Below are positions 14,671 through 23,246 of a stretch of DNA of 64,000 bases, in pieces. The DNA is from Neobacillus niacini (lineage in GTDB: Bacteria; Bacillota; Bacilli; Bacillales; Cytobacillaceae): positions 124,001-188,000 of the forward strand of contig NZ_JACWFG010000013.1 in assembly GCF_019749295.1 (NCBI RefSeq), read 5' to 3'. The position numbers and the translations under genes are program-made. The first letter of the stretch is position 1, and the number at the start of each line of letters is the position of its first letter. The notes under the pieces were generated by a model. The model had not been told where the DNA came from. It worked only from the letters and a program-made list of their open reading frames with translations, and did no database searches.

Positions 14671-15177
14671 ATGAATTACGATGAAGGTTTCACTATAAAA
14701 ATTGCTGCGAATGAGGATAGTAGAAAAATTATTAAAATGTTAAAAGAGTTAGCTCAATGGATGAAAAATCATGAAATAAATCAATGGAGGTTTCTATTAG
14801 AGGGTGGAGACGATGAAGAGATTAAACAAGCCATATCTAATCAAGAAACGTATATTGTTTTGAAAGATAACGAGATTCTCGCTACATTTACCCTTTCATC
14901 TAAACAAAGTGAATGGGATAGGCATATTTGGGGAGCCGATATTTCCGCTGATTCGCTTTACGTACATAGACTTGCGATTATTCCTGCATATATGAAGAAA
15001 GGTATGGGGAGAAAAATTTTGGCTTGGATACAGAACCATGGAAGTGATAAAGAATATCTTAAACTAGATTGTGTTGCGGAAAATATAAAGTTAAATCACT
15101 TTTATAAGGAAAATGGGTTTGAACTTGTTGGTTTAGCAGATGGACACTGTAAATATCAAAAGTGTATAAAATTTTAA
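14671..15177 (+). CDS. GNAT-family N-acetyltransferase
   Basis: 168 residues. The acetyl-CoA motif is LYVHRLAIIPAYMKKGMGRKILAW (about 101-124), with the pyrophosphate loop KKGMGR. It is followed by LDCVAENIKLNHFYKENGFELVG, the usual motif B with an Asn and Tyr near the active site. GGAGG site ahead of ATG. Substrate unknown. It lies between two gene remnants, in a region that has lost material. Confidence 0.85.
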   Translation: MNYDEGFTIKIAANEDSRKIIKMLKELAQWMKNHEINQWRFLLEGGDDEEIKQAISNQETYIVLKDNEILATFTLSSKQSEWDRHIWGADISADSLYVHRLAIIPAYMKKGMGRKILAWIQNHGSDKEYLKLDCVAENIKLNHFYKENGFELVGLADGHCKYQKCIKF

Positions 15178-15313
15178 AACTAGGGGCGATTCTTCCACAT
15201 AGAGGGTCGCCTTTCTACTTGAACAACCGGGAATTTAGTTGAACAAGCAATGAAGAGTAATTGTATAATGGAGAAAAATAGGTGTTGCAAGTGGTCCTAA
15301 CAACATTTCCCGA

Positions 15314-15515
15314 GACAGCTAGGCTTTAGGTGTCACATTAGATGAAAATGGTGAATTGATCTTAACTGCTCCTTGGGGGATTCATGATGTTGTAAATTTT
15401 AGAAGTAAGACCTACACTCCATTATGCTTCAGGAGAAAGAATGAAAGTTTACGAGAGTAGAGTTACAAAAAAGGACTGGATTAAGAAATGGGCAAGAGTT
15501 AAGATGTTTTATTGA
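15314..15515 (+). pseudogene. Frameshifted C-terminal remnant of a nucleotidyltransferase-family gene
   Basis: Two overlapping frames together read ALGVTLDENGELILTAPWGI, then HDVVNF, and after a frame change ERMKVYESRVTKKDWIKKWA to a stop at 15513-15515. This resembles the C-terminus of the nucleotidyltransferase proteins whose ends read TAPWG...V.ERV..K.W..KWP. An in-frame TAG at 15320 and the frameshift show decay. A weak hairpin (about 15183-15216) lies upstream. Confidence 0.5.
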
Positions 15516-15528
15516 AAAGGAGAGGGAA

Positions 15529-16020
15529 ATGCAAAAGTTAATAAAGATTGTTTTAGGTGTCAGTTTTATTTTTTATTTATTCATATTGGTCGTTCTATTA
15601 TTCTTGGGTTATAGGGGTTATGTATGGGCAGATCAGACTTTGATAGAGTATATGAAGAGTTCTTCAAACTTTGTTCCGTTTAAAACGATAGGTTTATATA
15701 TAAATGCCATTTCTAGCGGAAGTATGAATATGGATATACCACTAAAAAACCTCGTTGGCAACTTGATTATGTTCTTACCAATGGGGATCTATCTGCCTTA
15801 CTTTATGAAAAAACTAAACAAGGTAATGATCTTTTCAATGTCAATGACTTTCTTATTATTCGTGATTGAAGGAATACAGGTCATTACTAGAAGAGGAAGT
15901 TTTGATATCGATGATTTCATCCTTAATATGTTGGGTGCTTGGATAGGATTTGGCATATGGAGAGTGAAGGGTGTTCAGAGATTGGTGAAATATGATACTT
16001 CGAGACAGGATTCACATTAA
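15529..16020 (+). CDS. VanZ-family membrane protein
   Basis: 163 residues with four membrane spans. VanZ signatures are clear: NFVPFKTI (48-55), NLVGNLIMFLPMGIYLPY (about 76-93), a span with IEGIQVITRRGSFDIDDFILNMLGAWIG at 115-142. VanZ-like proteins confer low teicoplanin resistance in enterococci, but most family members have no known role. Starts with ATG after AAAGGAGAGG. Monocistronic; the next gene is convergent. Confidence 0.85.
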   Translation: MQKLIKIVLGVSFIFYLFILVVLLFLGYRGYVWADQTLIEYMKSSSNFVPFKTIGLYINAISSGSMNMDIPLKNLVGNLIMFLPMGIYLPYFMKKLNKVMIFSMSMTFLLFVIEGIQVITRRGSFDIDDFILNMLGAWIGFGIWRVKGVQRLVKYDTSRQDSH

Positions 16021-16153
16021 ATTTCAAGCAGGATTACCCTAAAGGGAATAACCAAAGTCTGGCATTTCAGCTTCGCATTGTGACGGTATTGATTGGCGGG
16101 TAAACAAAGTAACATGGGGGAAGCGGGGGACTGAATGAGAATCTCCCCCGGCA

Positions 16154-16272
16154 GGTTCCCTGAAAAAAGCCATCGGAACCGTCCCCCCGGTTTTTCCCCC
16201 GGTTTTTGGTTCCCTGAAAAAAGCCATCGGAACCGTCCCCCCGGTTTTCTCAGAACCGTCCCCCCGGTTTTT
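16154..16272. repeat. Tandem copies of the dispersed GGAACCGTCCCCCCGG repeat
   Basis: Two 54-base units start at 16154 and 16208. Each has GGTTCCCTGAAAAAAGCCAT, then CGGAACCGTCCCCCCGGTTTT. A third partial copy (CAGAACCGTCCCCCCGG) runs from 16251 into the stop codon region of the gerC gene. Related single copies are at 1837 and 3504. GGTTCC and GGAACC arms could pair. Confidence 0.75.
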
Positions 16273-17440
16273 ATTCTTTAATCTCGATTTTCCGGTTTTT
16301 AAAGGATCCCGCGTGTTCTAATGTGAGGTGTACTTCGAATGTTTTTATGCTATCTTCTCGGAGCAGGGTGTTGTGATTTTTTTGTTTTTTCCAATCGGCG
16401 TTGTATTTTCGGTAAAGCTGGTGTTCTAAGTTAAGGAAGTCAATATCATGTTCTAACCCTAATTGATATAATTGCCTTATCTCTGATATGATTCCTTTTT
16501 TTACAAACTCCTCCATTGCCTCCACATTTAAGGTGTTGTTTCTCATACGATTGCTTACAATCCCATTTGCAAGGTAGAGAATGGTGAAGCGAATGTTTCC
16601 ATGTTGTTTAACCGGTTGGATTTTGACCATTTGGTCTTCAAGCACCGTAATGAATTCAGGATTATTTTCACTTGGTAATAGGAGGGAAGCGCGTATTGTT
16701 TCGGGAGTCAGCCAACGCATCCCTTTCAATTTCTCATATTCAAAGTAGCCTTTATACTTGTTATTGTGTAGAAAAAACGCTCCATCTATGGCTAGTTTGG
16801 GTTCCTTCTTTTTATTACTTTTCCATTGGGTGTCATCCACCGTGAGTGAAGGCAGATAGGTGGTGCGGCCTGGGTCGAAAAACTCCCGCGCAAAACGATT
16901 TAGCTTTACGGGCATGAGGGTGGAGCTTTGCTCATATGAGCTTTCCGGGCTGTGCAGAATGGTGTTTAATGAGGTTTGCTTAAAAAAACCTGGTGTTGAG
17001 AGAATGTCGACGATGGAGTCCTTAGTCCCGAAAATCCATGGAGTGGGCCGGAATTCATAATAGCGAGTTAAACCATCAAAGACACTGCCCAATCCTTTTT
17101 TCAAGACATTTTCGCTCAAAACAATGGCCGTCACGTTTGCCCACAAAAACCGTTCTTGTGCGGTATGATAGGATTTGAAAAATCCATCAATGAACGTTTT
17201 CCCTTTCGTCTCGGATACATAAACCTCAGGCGGCGATTTTTCACCACCTTCACTCTTGGCAACAGAGCCTAATCCTATCATTTGGATATAAACATAATAT
17301 TCCCCATCTCGATAGTCAACACCGACGGCCGTTGCGAAGTTTTGGTTTTCAATTTCACCAATATCATGCTCACAAGCTGTAATAAAGAGGAGGCAAAGAA
17401 CAAGAATGGCAGAACAAGTCATCATTGATTTTCGCTTCAT
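16271..17440 (-). CDS. gerC: Ger(x)C-type germinant receptor lipoprotein
   Basis: 389 residues from ATG at 17440 (GCGGAG upstream); a longer frame to 17491 would spoil the signal. The signal peptide ends in a lipobox, LLFITAC, giving a lipid-anchored protein of the spore inner membrane. The family pattern follows: IGEIENQNFATAVGVDY, TPWIFGTKDSIVDIL, LAIDGAFFL. C subunits are needed with A and B subunits for response to nutrients. It is the last gene of the gerB-gerA-gerC operon and begins 1 base after gerA ends. Its stop lies in the GC-rich repeat. Confidence 0.85.
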   Translation of the reverse strand: MKRKSMMTCSAILVLCLLFITACEHDIGEIENQNFATAVGVDYRDGEYYVYIQMIGLGSVAKSEGGEKSPPEVYVSETKGKTFIDGFFKSYHTAQERFLWANVTAIVLSENVLKKGLGSVFDGLTRYYEFRPTPWIFGTKDSIVDILSTPGFFKQTSLNTILHSPESSYEQSSTLMPVKLNRFAREFFDPGRTTYLPSLTVDDTQWKSNKKKEPKLAIDGAFFLHNNKYKGYFEYEKLKGMRWLTPETIRASLLLPSENNPEFITVLEDQMVKIQPVKQHGNIRFTILYLANGIVSNRMRNNTLNVEAMEEFVKKGIISEIRQLYQLGLEHDIDFLNLEHQLYRKYNADWKKQKNHNTLLREDSIKTFEVHLTLEHAGSFKNRKIEIKE

Positions 17441-17441
17441 G

Positions 17442-18872
17442 TTATTTTCTCCGCTTCTGAATAAATGATATTCCGAACTTTTTTCGGTCAAATGGGTTTA
17501 CGAACAATGCCGCTAGATATTCCTTAAATCTTAACGAGGCGATCGGTTCGAGATAGGCGATTTTAAAGGATTCCAAATTAGAGAGATAAATCAGTATGCT
17601 AAAGATTCCAATAACAAGCCCGTATACGCCTAAGAAAATCGATAGAATTAAGGTATAAACACGAAGGATACTTACTGTTCCAACCAATGATTGGTTTACC
17701 AGCGTATAGCTTGCCACCGCTGTTAAGGCAATGACAACAATCATTGTGGGGGAAGCGAGCCCTGCTCGAATCGCCGCATCGCCAATAATAATACCCCCTA
17801 CAATGGAAACGGTTTGTCCAAGAAAGGTGGGCATCCGAACTCCCGCTTCTCTTAACAATTCGAATAGCCCAAGAATAAAAATGGATTCCAGCCCGATGGG
17901 TAACGGCAGCCCTTCACGCGAGACAACGACCGTAGCCAAAAGGGCAAACGGCAGCTGGTCGATATTTACAGAAGCGAGCGACACCCAAAAGCCGGGGAGA
18001 AACATGGCCACTGACAGGCCGATCAACCGAATAAACCGCCCAAACAGAACAAAATAGTAAGGGAAATGAACATCCTCAGGCGATTTTACCAACTCGAAAA
18101 TATTTATGGGTCCAATTAATACAGTGGGCGACCCACTTACAATTAATATAAATCTGCCCCGCAACATGCTTTCAATCACATAATCTGGTCGTGTTACATA
18201 ATCGAACAAGGGAAACAGCGTGAGGGAGTTGTCGGAGAGCCATTGCTCCAATTGACCACTACTCACAATACCTTCGCCACTAAAGTCCATAAGACGCTTT
18301 CTGACTTCCTGAATCAGATTTTGATTGGTTTTATCATTTAGATATAGCAGCGACACATCTGTTTTACTAATGGAACCCAAGGTAAAGGATTCGGAGTAAA
18401 GCTGTTCCGACTTCATTCTCTTGCGAATTAAAGCGATATTTACATGCATCTCCTCGGTAAAACTATCCTTCGGGCCCTTAATTGAAACCTCTGTATTCGA
18501 TTCTTCCGGATTCCGCTGAGGCACCTTGCTAATATCAAACACATGAAAAAACGGATGCCCTTCTTGAAACACAATTAGCGAGCCTGAAAACAAATGATTC
18601 ACCACTTCATCCATTTTTTTTATATGTTGGACGGGTGGGAGCATTTCGGAATGACTTCGTGCTTCTTTGTTACTTATGCTCAGGAGAATTCGGTTAAAAT
18701 ACTCATTTAACTGTGTTGAATCTAGCATCCCTTTGCAATAAAAAGCTTGCAGTGTCTCTTCTATTTCATTTGGAATAAATTTCACATCGGCATAAGGGAG
18801 AAAGAATTTGGTTACCTCATCGCAAGTCAACGTTCCTTTTGCTAGAGAATCATTTAATTTTTCCGTGTTCAT
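17442..18872 (-). CDS. gerA: GerA-family germinant receptor A subunit
   Basis: 476 residues. The start at 18872 has GAAAGGAAT ahead; an upstream ATG at 18908 lies inside gerB. A soluble N-terminal part contains the family line VSIKGPKDSFTEEMHVNIALIRKRM-like segment near residue 150. The C-terminal part has about five membrane spans with LPFALLATVVVSREGLPLP, LLREAGVRMPTFLGQTVSIVGG and GDAAIRAGLASP, all typical of GerAA/GerKA. Located in the spore inner membrane. It overlaps gerB by ATGA, so the two are translationally coupled. Confidence 0.9.
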   Translation of the reverse strand: MNTEKLNDSLAKGTLTCDEVTKFFLPYADVKFIPNEIEETLQAFYCKGMLDSTQLNEYFNRILLSISNKEARSHSEMLPPVQHIKKMDEVVNHLFSGSLIVFQEGHPFFHVFDISKVPQRNPEESNTEVSIKGPKDSFTEEMHVNIALIRKRMKSEQLYSESFTLGSISKTDVSLLYLNDKTNQNLIQEVRKRLMDFSGEGIVSSGQLEQWLSDNSLTLFPLFDYVTRPDYVIESMLRGRFILIVSGSPTVLIGPINIFELVKSPEDVHFPYYFVLFGRFIRLIGLSVAMFLPGFWVSLASVNIDQLPFALLATVVVSREGLPLPIGLESIFILGLFELLREAGVRMPTFLGQTVSIVGGIIIGDAAIRAGLASPTMIVVIALTAVASYTLVNQSLVGTVSILRVYTLILSIFLGVYGLVIGIFSILIYLSNLESFKIAYLEPIASLRFKEYLAALFVNPFDRKKFGISFIQKRRK

Positions 18873-19954
18873 ATTTCTTGGATTCCTTTCTTCATAGGCA
18901 AGAGGCAAATGATTAATAATGCCAACGAAATCATGACCGCACTAATTAAAGCAGCAGGATAAAAGTATTTTCCGATGATGGTTTGGACCCATATATCACT
19001 TAATGGGATGATTGTCACTAATCCTAAAAGAACGGTGGAAATGGCAAATACATGCTTTTTGTTAGGGGGTGCTGAAAATCCTTTCACCATATCTGCAAGC
19101 AGGAAGAGGCCTAATGAAACTCGGATAATTTCACCGCTCAAAAATTGAAATACCGCTAAAAAGTCAACATGGGATATATATTCTCCCAATGTAATTAGCC
19201 GCCATTGTTCAAAAGCAGGAAATCGCATATCAGATGCAACAGAAGGTCCAAATGAAGATAAGGAACCCATGGTTGGCCCAAGTATGAGAACGACTAAAAT
19301 GGTAATAAGAACGATAAGGTTGAGCAAGGTAAACGATTTTTTTAAATGGTGCTGAAGAAGTAAAAGTACTAGCAAATCTGCACTGCCCCCTAGAATGATG
19401 ATGGTTCCTTTTAAAACGGGGTGATAGCCGTCAGCAAGAATCGGAAAAAGATAAGAATAATCTTTATCTTTCATGGTAAACAAAGCAACAAAGATCCCAA
19501 GCATCCATACAAATGGCAATAAAACCGCTGAAACATAGACAATCGATTTTAATCCACTATAGGCGGACCACGCACTAATCAGCAAAAAAGGCAGCATCAC
19601 AATAAAGGATGGCGTTCGTGGCAGAAAATAAATATTAATGGATTGAATTAAATCGTAAAATGAAATCGCTGTTATCGTGAATACATACGCCGAAAGGATG
19701 CTGATGAAAACAGTGGAGATTACACTTCCTGCACGTCCTTTAATCCATTCATAAAGGCTTTGCCGTTGTTGGTTTTTCTTCATAATCAAATAAAGGATCC
19801 ATCCCCATAACAATAAGAAAACATAAGAAACCAATACACTTACCCATGCATCTCGTTTTCCTGTTGCCAGCAAATGAGGCATGATGAGAACATGATTGGA
19901 AATTCCAATAAAGAGGATTAGAACAAACAATAACTGAATCCGCGAAAAAAGCAT
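18869..19954 (-). CDS. gerB: GerB-family germinant receptor permease subunit
   Basis: 361 residues with ten membrane spans, APC/ArcD-like (GerAB/endospore germination permease family). The start at 19954 (MLFSRIQLLFVL, with GGTGG ahead) is preferred to 19978. B subunits bind the germinant in the membrane. First gene of the operon here: order B-A-C, unlike the usual A-B-C or A-C-B orders. A sigma-G-like promoter candidate lies about 50 bases upstream. Confidence 0.9.
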   Translation of the reverse strand: MLFSRIQLLFVLILFIGISNHVLIMPHLLATGKRDAWVSVLVSYVFLLLWGWILYLIMKKNQQRQSLYEWIKGRAGSVISTVFISILSAYVFTITAISFYDLIQSINIYFLPRTPSFIVMLPFLLISAWSAYSGLKSIVYVSAVLLPFVWMLGIFVALFTMKDKDYSYLFPILADGYHPVLKGTIIILGGSADLLVLLLLQHHLKKSFTLLNLIVLITILVVLILGPTMGSLSSFGPSVASDMRFPAFEQWRLITLGEYISHVDFLAVFQFLSGEIIRVSLGLFLLADMVKGFSAPPNKKHVFAISTVLLGLVTIIPLSDIWVQTIIGKYFYPAALISAVMISLALLIICLLPMKKGIQEI

Positions 19955-20005
19955 ATCTACACCACCGTCATATTCCACTCATGTTAGGTTTTGTTAGTGT
20001 TGTAA

Positions 20006-20034
20006 AATTATGTATAACCCAGCAAAGATAAACA
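20006..20034 (-). promoter_or_regulatory. Sigma-G-like promoter candidate for gerB-gerA-gerC
   Basis: On the minus strand TGTTTA (20029-20034), 16-base spacer, CATAATT (20006-20012). This agrees partly with the forespore sigma-G consensus (TGAATA, 17-18 bases, CATACTA). ger operons are known sigma-G targets. The match is modest at -35. Confidence 0.4.
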
Positions 20035-20123
20035 ACTAATTAGCTGAGTCAAAAAGATACATATTATACTTATGTAATTGGGGTTGGTAGGTAAGATGGG
20101 AGAAGCGCAGGTAGGTAACAGCA

Positions 20124-20264
20124 ATGTGCTTATCATCGAATATAATTACTCAAGACTTATATGCTGCATTCGTTGTTGTTGTAATTGTATCAACGGTTGT
20201 TACTCCTCCGATTATAAAATGGTTACTTGAATCTAGGAGGCAAACTCAATCTGTTCTTAACTAG
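20124..20264 (+). pseudogene. C-terminal remnant of a Kef-type cation:proton antiporter
   Basis: 46 codons read MCLSSNIITQDLYAAFVVVV followed by IVSTVVTPPIIKWLLESRR. This matches the final membrane helix of CPA2 (Kef/NhaA-like) antiporters, where IIxxDLxAAxVxxVVxTTxxTPP is typical. A strong terminator follows directly. The rest of the gene is missing, so this is a fossil of a deleted gene. Confidence 0.6.
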
Positions 20265-20269
20265 GTCAA

Positions 20270-20306
20270 GAAGGTCAGCATCTCTGTGCATAGATGCTGA
20301 CCTTTT
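20270..20306 (+). terminator. Rho-independent terminator
   Basis: AAGGTCAGCATCT (20271-20283) pairs perfectly with AGATGCTGACCTT (20292-20304), followed by TTT. It survives from the lost antiporter gene. Confidence 0.85.
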
Positions 20307-20412
20307 TATGATTCTTTTTTGAAATGAGTTTTTTATAAAAATATAGTATTGCAAAAAATTTACATAACCTGTTAAAATTAGTGTAATATTACACTATTCG
20401 GGGTGTGGTTGA

Positions 20413-21900
20413 ATGGAGACATCACCTAGGAATAATAAAAAACAGTCAATACATAAAAACCCATGGTTTCTAGGAACTTTAGTATGTATTTTTGTTATCT
20501 CGGTGTTAGTAAACATTCCGGTTGAAAAAAGAAAATACGGCCTTACACAAAGCAGTTTGACAACAGATTATACAAGTCTGCTTCCTGAACGCATCGATAG
20601 AATCGTCAAAGCAGGCAGTCGAACGGAACTACAAAAAATAGTGAAGGAAGCAAATGAAAACCGCCAGCAGATTTCCATCGCCGGATTGCAGCATTCACAA
20701 GGCGGACATACGTATTACAAGGATAGCATCGTATTGGATATGAAGACATTCAATAAAATTCTGAAAATTGATAAACAGCACAAAACAATAAAGGTAGAAA
20801 CTGGAGCGACCTGGGAAGATGTTCAGGAAGCGATTCAACCTTATGGGCTGGCTTTAAAGGTCACTCAATCACAGTCGATTTTCACCATAGGCGGATCACT
20901 CTCCGTTAATGCTCATGGGCGGGATATCACCTTTGGTCCAATGGCAGGAACTGTCAGAGAAATGACTATTCTGACTCCAACAGGGGATATAAAAACGGTA
21001 ACTCGAAATGATTCGGAGGAATGGATGAAGTATGTATTTGGCGGCTATGGGTTATTCGGTGTCATTCTAGATGTCACGCTGGAATTAACGGAAAACGATG
21101 TTTACACCATCCATACAGAAGAACTTAAAACAAATGAGTATGAAGCCTATTTTTCAAATCTATTACGTAATGATGGTACCTCCATGCATTATGCAAGGGT
21201 AAGTGTTGCTCCCCATTCTTTTTTGAACGAAATGTATGTAATAGATTACAAGAATACTGGAAAAAAGGATCATCAAACAGAGCTAAAAAAAGAGCGCGGT
21301 GCCCGTTTTGGTAAGCTGGCATTGGATATTGGCCGGCAAGGCGGAGCGTTAGAGGACCTTTTCTGGGAAAATCAAAAGCTGCTGATTAAGTCACTTGATG
21401 GAGACGAGATTACAAGAAATAACGCAATGCGCGGGAATTCTGCATTTATGGAATTCACAAAGCCTGGCAGGGTAGAAGTACTGCAAGAGTTCTTTGTTCC
21501 AGTGGCGCAGTTTGAAGAATATATAAGCGACTTAAGGAGATTTCTCCCGTCGAATGATAAAAATGAAGATTTTAAAATTCATAACATTACAGTTCGCTAT
21601 GCAGCAAAGGATGACTACACATATTTGAATTATGCTAAAGGAGATATGTTTGGCCTCGTCATCTTAATCCAACATGGCTTAAAAGAAAAAGAGATTGATC
21701 ATGCGAAGGCAATTATACAAGGATGGACGGATTTGACACTCAAGCACGGAGGAGGATATTACCTCCCTTATTATCAGTATCAAACAATTGAACAATTTAG
21801 AAAGATTTATCCATCATGGGAGATGTTTCATGAAGAAAAAATAAAAAGAGATCCAAACGGTGTTTTTCAAAACATCTTTTATGACTATTATTTTGAATGA
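20413..21900 (+). CDS. Membrane-anchored FAD-binding (PCMH-type) oxidoreductase
   Basis: 495 residues. An N-terminal anchor (about 19-33) is followed by the FAD_binding_4 domain: ISIAGLQHSQGGHTYY, IKVETGATWEDVQEAI, IFTIGGSLSVNAHGRD, MTILTPTGDIKTV and GGYGLFGVILDVTLEL. The layout resembles aldonolactone/glycolate oxidase-type flavoenzymes; the His in LQHSQGGH could bind FAD covalently. The donor substrate is unknown. The GTG-rich leader has GGGGTG ahead of ATG. The next membrane protein starts 11 bases after the stop, so both form an operon. Confidence 0.85.
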   Translation: METSPRNNKKQSIHKNPWFLGTLVCIFVISVLVNIPVEKRKYGLTQSSLTTDYTSLLPERIDRIVKAGSRTELQKIVKEANENRQQISIAGLQHSQGGHTYYKDSIVLDMKTFNKILKIDKQHKTIKVETGATWEDVQEAIQPYGLALKVTQSQSIFTIGGSLSVNAHGRDITFGPMAGTVREMTILTPTGDIKTVTRNDSEEWMKYVFGGYGLFGVILDVTLELTENDVYTIHTEELKTNEYEAYFSNLLRNDGTSMHYARVSVAPHSFLNEMYVIDYKNTGKKDHQTELKKERGARFGKLALDIGRQGGALEDLFWENQKLLIKSLDGDEITRNNAMRGNSAFMEFTKPGRVEVLQEFFVPVAQFEEYISDLRRFLPSNDKNEDFKIHNITVRYAAKDDYTYLNYAKGDMFGLVILIQHGLKEKEIDHAKAIIQGWTDLTLKHGGGYYLPYYQYQTIEQFRKIYPSWEMFHEEKIKRDPNGVFQNIFYDYYFE

Positions 21901-21911
21901 AGGAGCCTCGG

Positions 21912-22469
21912 ATGAAGATTTTGAGTGAACGCTATGTCCCTTTGGTTGTAACCGTCGGTCAGGTTGTTATTTTTCCGTATTATATCCTTTGGTTAAAAGA
22001 AGCCTCACTGACATTTACCTTATTTACCTGGCTTTTTGCTGCTTTTTCTTTTAGTGCTGCCTTAGGATATCGACTTTTTCAAGCTAGAAAAAAACCAGCT
22101 ATCTCGTTTATCCCTTTTCTCTACATGGGGATGGGCGGAATATATTTATTGGTTGGCAATATAAGTACTTCGTTTGAAGTGCTTCCTTATCTGACTCTTA
22201 TTTTTCAGGTTATCTTGGGTTTCTTACAAGGTTACCATCACGCCTGGCACATCATGCAGAATACCTTTCGTTTACATGCCATCAATCACTATCTTTTAGT
22301 TGGGATGATTATGGTTGGACTTTCCTTTGTAAAAATAATCTCCCCAGCCATTTTCATTACTGTCTTTGGGACTATTTTATTCATTTGCGGGCTAGTATTC
22401 TTATTCAAGAAAAATAAGGACAGCGTTATTTTCAAATTGGGGGACAATGAAGAAACAGAAGTGGAGTAG
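21912..22469 (+). CDS. Six-span membrane protein, partner of the FAD oxidoreductase
   Basis: 185 residues with about six membrane helices and a short charged tail (DNEETEVE). The ATG at 21912 has AAGGAG 6 bases ahead and is preferred over the ATG at 21897, which overlaps the previous stop. Histidines occur in QGYHHAWHIMQ and RLHAINHY, which might bind a cofactor. Inference: it may accept electrons from, or anchor, the FAD enzyme. No family recognised. Confidence 0.7.
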   Translation: MKILSERYVPLVVTVGQVVIFPYYILWLKEASLTFTLFTWLFAAFSFSAALGYRLFQARKKPAISFIPFLYMGMGGIYLLVGNISTSFEVLPYLTLIFQVILGFLQGYHHAWHIMQNTFRLHAINHYLLVGMIMVGLSFVKIISPAIFITVFGTILFICGLVFLFKKNKDSVIFKLGDNEETEVE

Positions 22470-22630
22470 CATTAAAGCAGATAATGAATGTTGGTTAACT
22501 AAGATAAAAGGTACTCATTGAAGTTTTTATTACTGTCCTGTTTATTTTCCTTTCGATGAAGAAGGAATTTTTAAAATAGATATCGAAATATGTTATGGCC
22601 AAAATACTTCCAACTGGTGGTGTTTCTGAG

Positions 22631-23113
22631 ATGAACATTATAATAAAAGAATTACCTGAAACCGAAGTAGCGTTTTTTAGACGTACTGGGAGTTATTTTG
22701 AAACACAAGAACACTGGGGAAGGCTCATGCATTGGGCAATTACCAATGGGCTATATCCTCCTCAACAATCATTTATCGGAGTTTCATTAGATAATCCTGA
22801 TTTAGTTGAAGGCAAGGATTGCCGTCACGATGCTTGTGTTACAATTCCAGATAGATTTGATAAAGAGAAACATCAGGATATAAAGTTTAAGAAGTTGGAT
22901 GGCGGGCAATACGCCATGTATCCATTTTATGATACACCTGAAAAGCTAAATTTTGCTTATCAATATATGTTTGGTGAATGGTTGCCAAATAGCGATTTTG
23001 AGGCAGATTATACTAGATTTAACCTAGAATTTAATATGAATATTACTTCCGAAGATACAGAAGGAAAATGTAGAGTTGATTTATTTATTCCAATTAATAA
23101 AAGAAAACCTTGA
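22631..23113 (+). CDS. GyrI-like small-molecule-binding protein
   Basis: 160 residues forming one GyrI-like/AraC effector-binding domain: IIIKELPETEVAFFRRTGSY at the N-terminus, HWGRLMHWAITNGLYPPQQ, YAMYPFYDTPEK and the ending CRVDLFIPIN. Such SHS2-type domains bind hydrophobic ligands; some are called DNA gyrase inhibitors. No DNA-binding domain is present. ATG at 22631 with GGTGG is preferred to an ATG at 22595 without a site. Terminator follows. Confidence 0.8.
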   Translation: MNIIIKELPETEVAFFRRTGSYFETQEHWGRLMHWAITNGLYPPQQSFIGVSLDNPDLVEGKDCRHDACVTIPDRFDKEKHQDIKFKKLDGGQYAMYPFYDTPEKLNFAYQYMFGEWLPNSDFEADYTRFNLEFNMNITSEDTEGKCRVDLFIPINKRKP

Positions 23114-23133
23114 GAAATTTACATTCTCAGAAT

Positions 23134-23162
23134 GAGCCACCAATCATGGTGGCACTTTTTGT
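23134..23162 (+). terminator. Rho-independent terminator
   Basis: GCCACCA, loop ATCA, TGGTGGC, then ACTTTTTG. Ends the GyrI-like gene. Confidence 0.75.
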
Positions 23163-23246
23163 GCTTAACGGGATTAACTCTACAAAAAATAGCTAGCTTT
23201 TCAAAATATATTAACATAGCAAATTCATTGTGAAGGAAGATGATTA

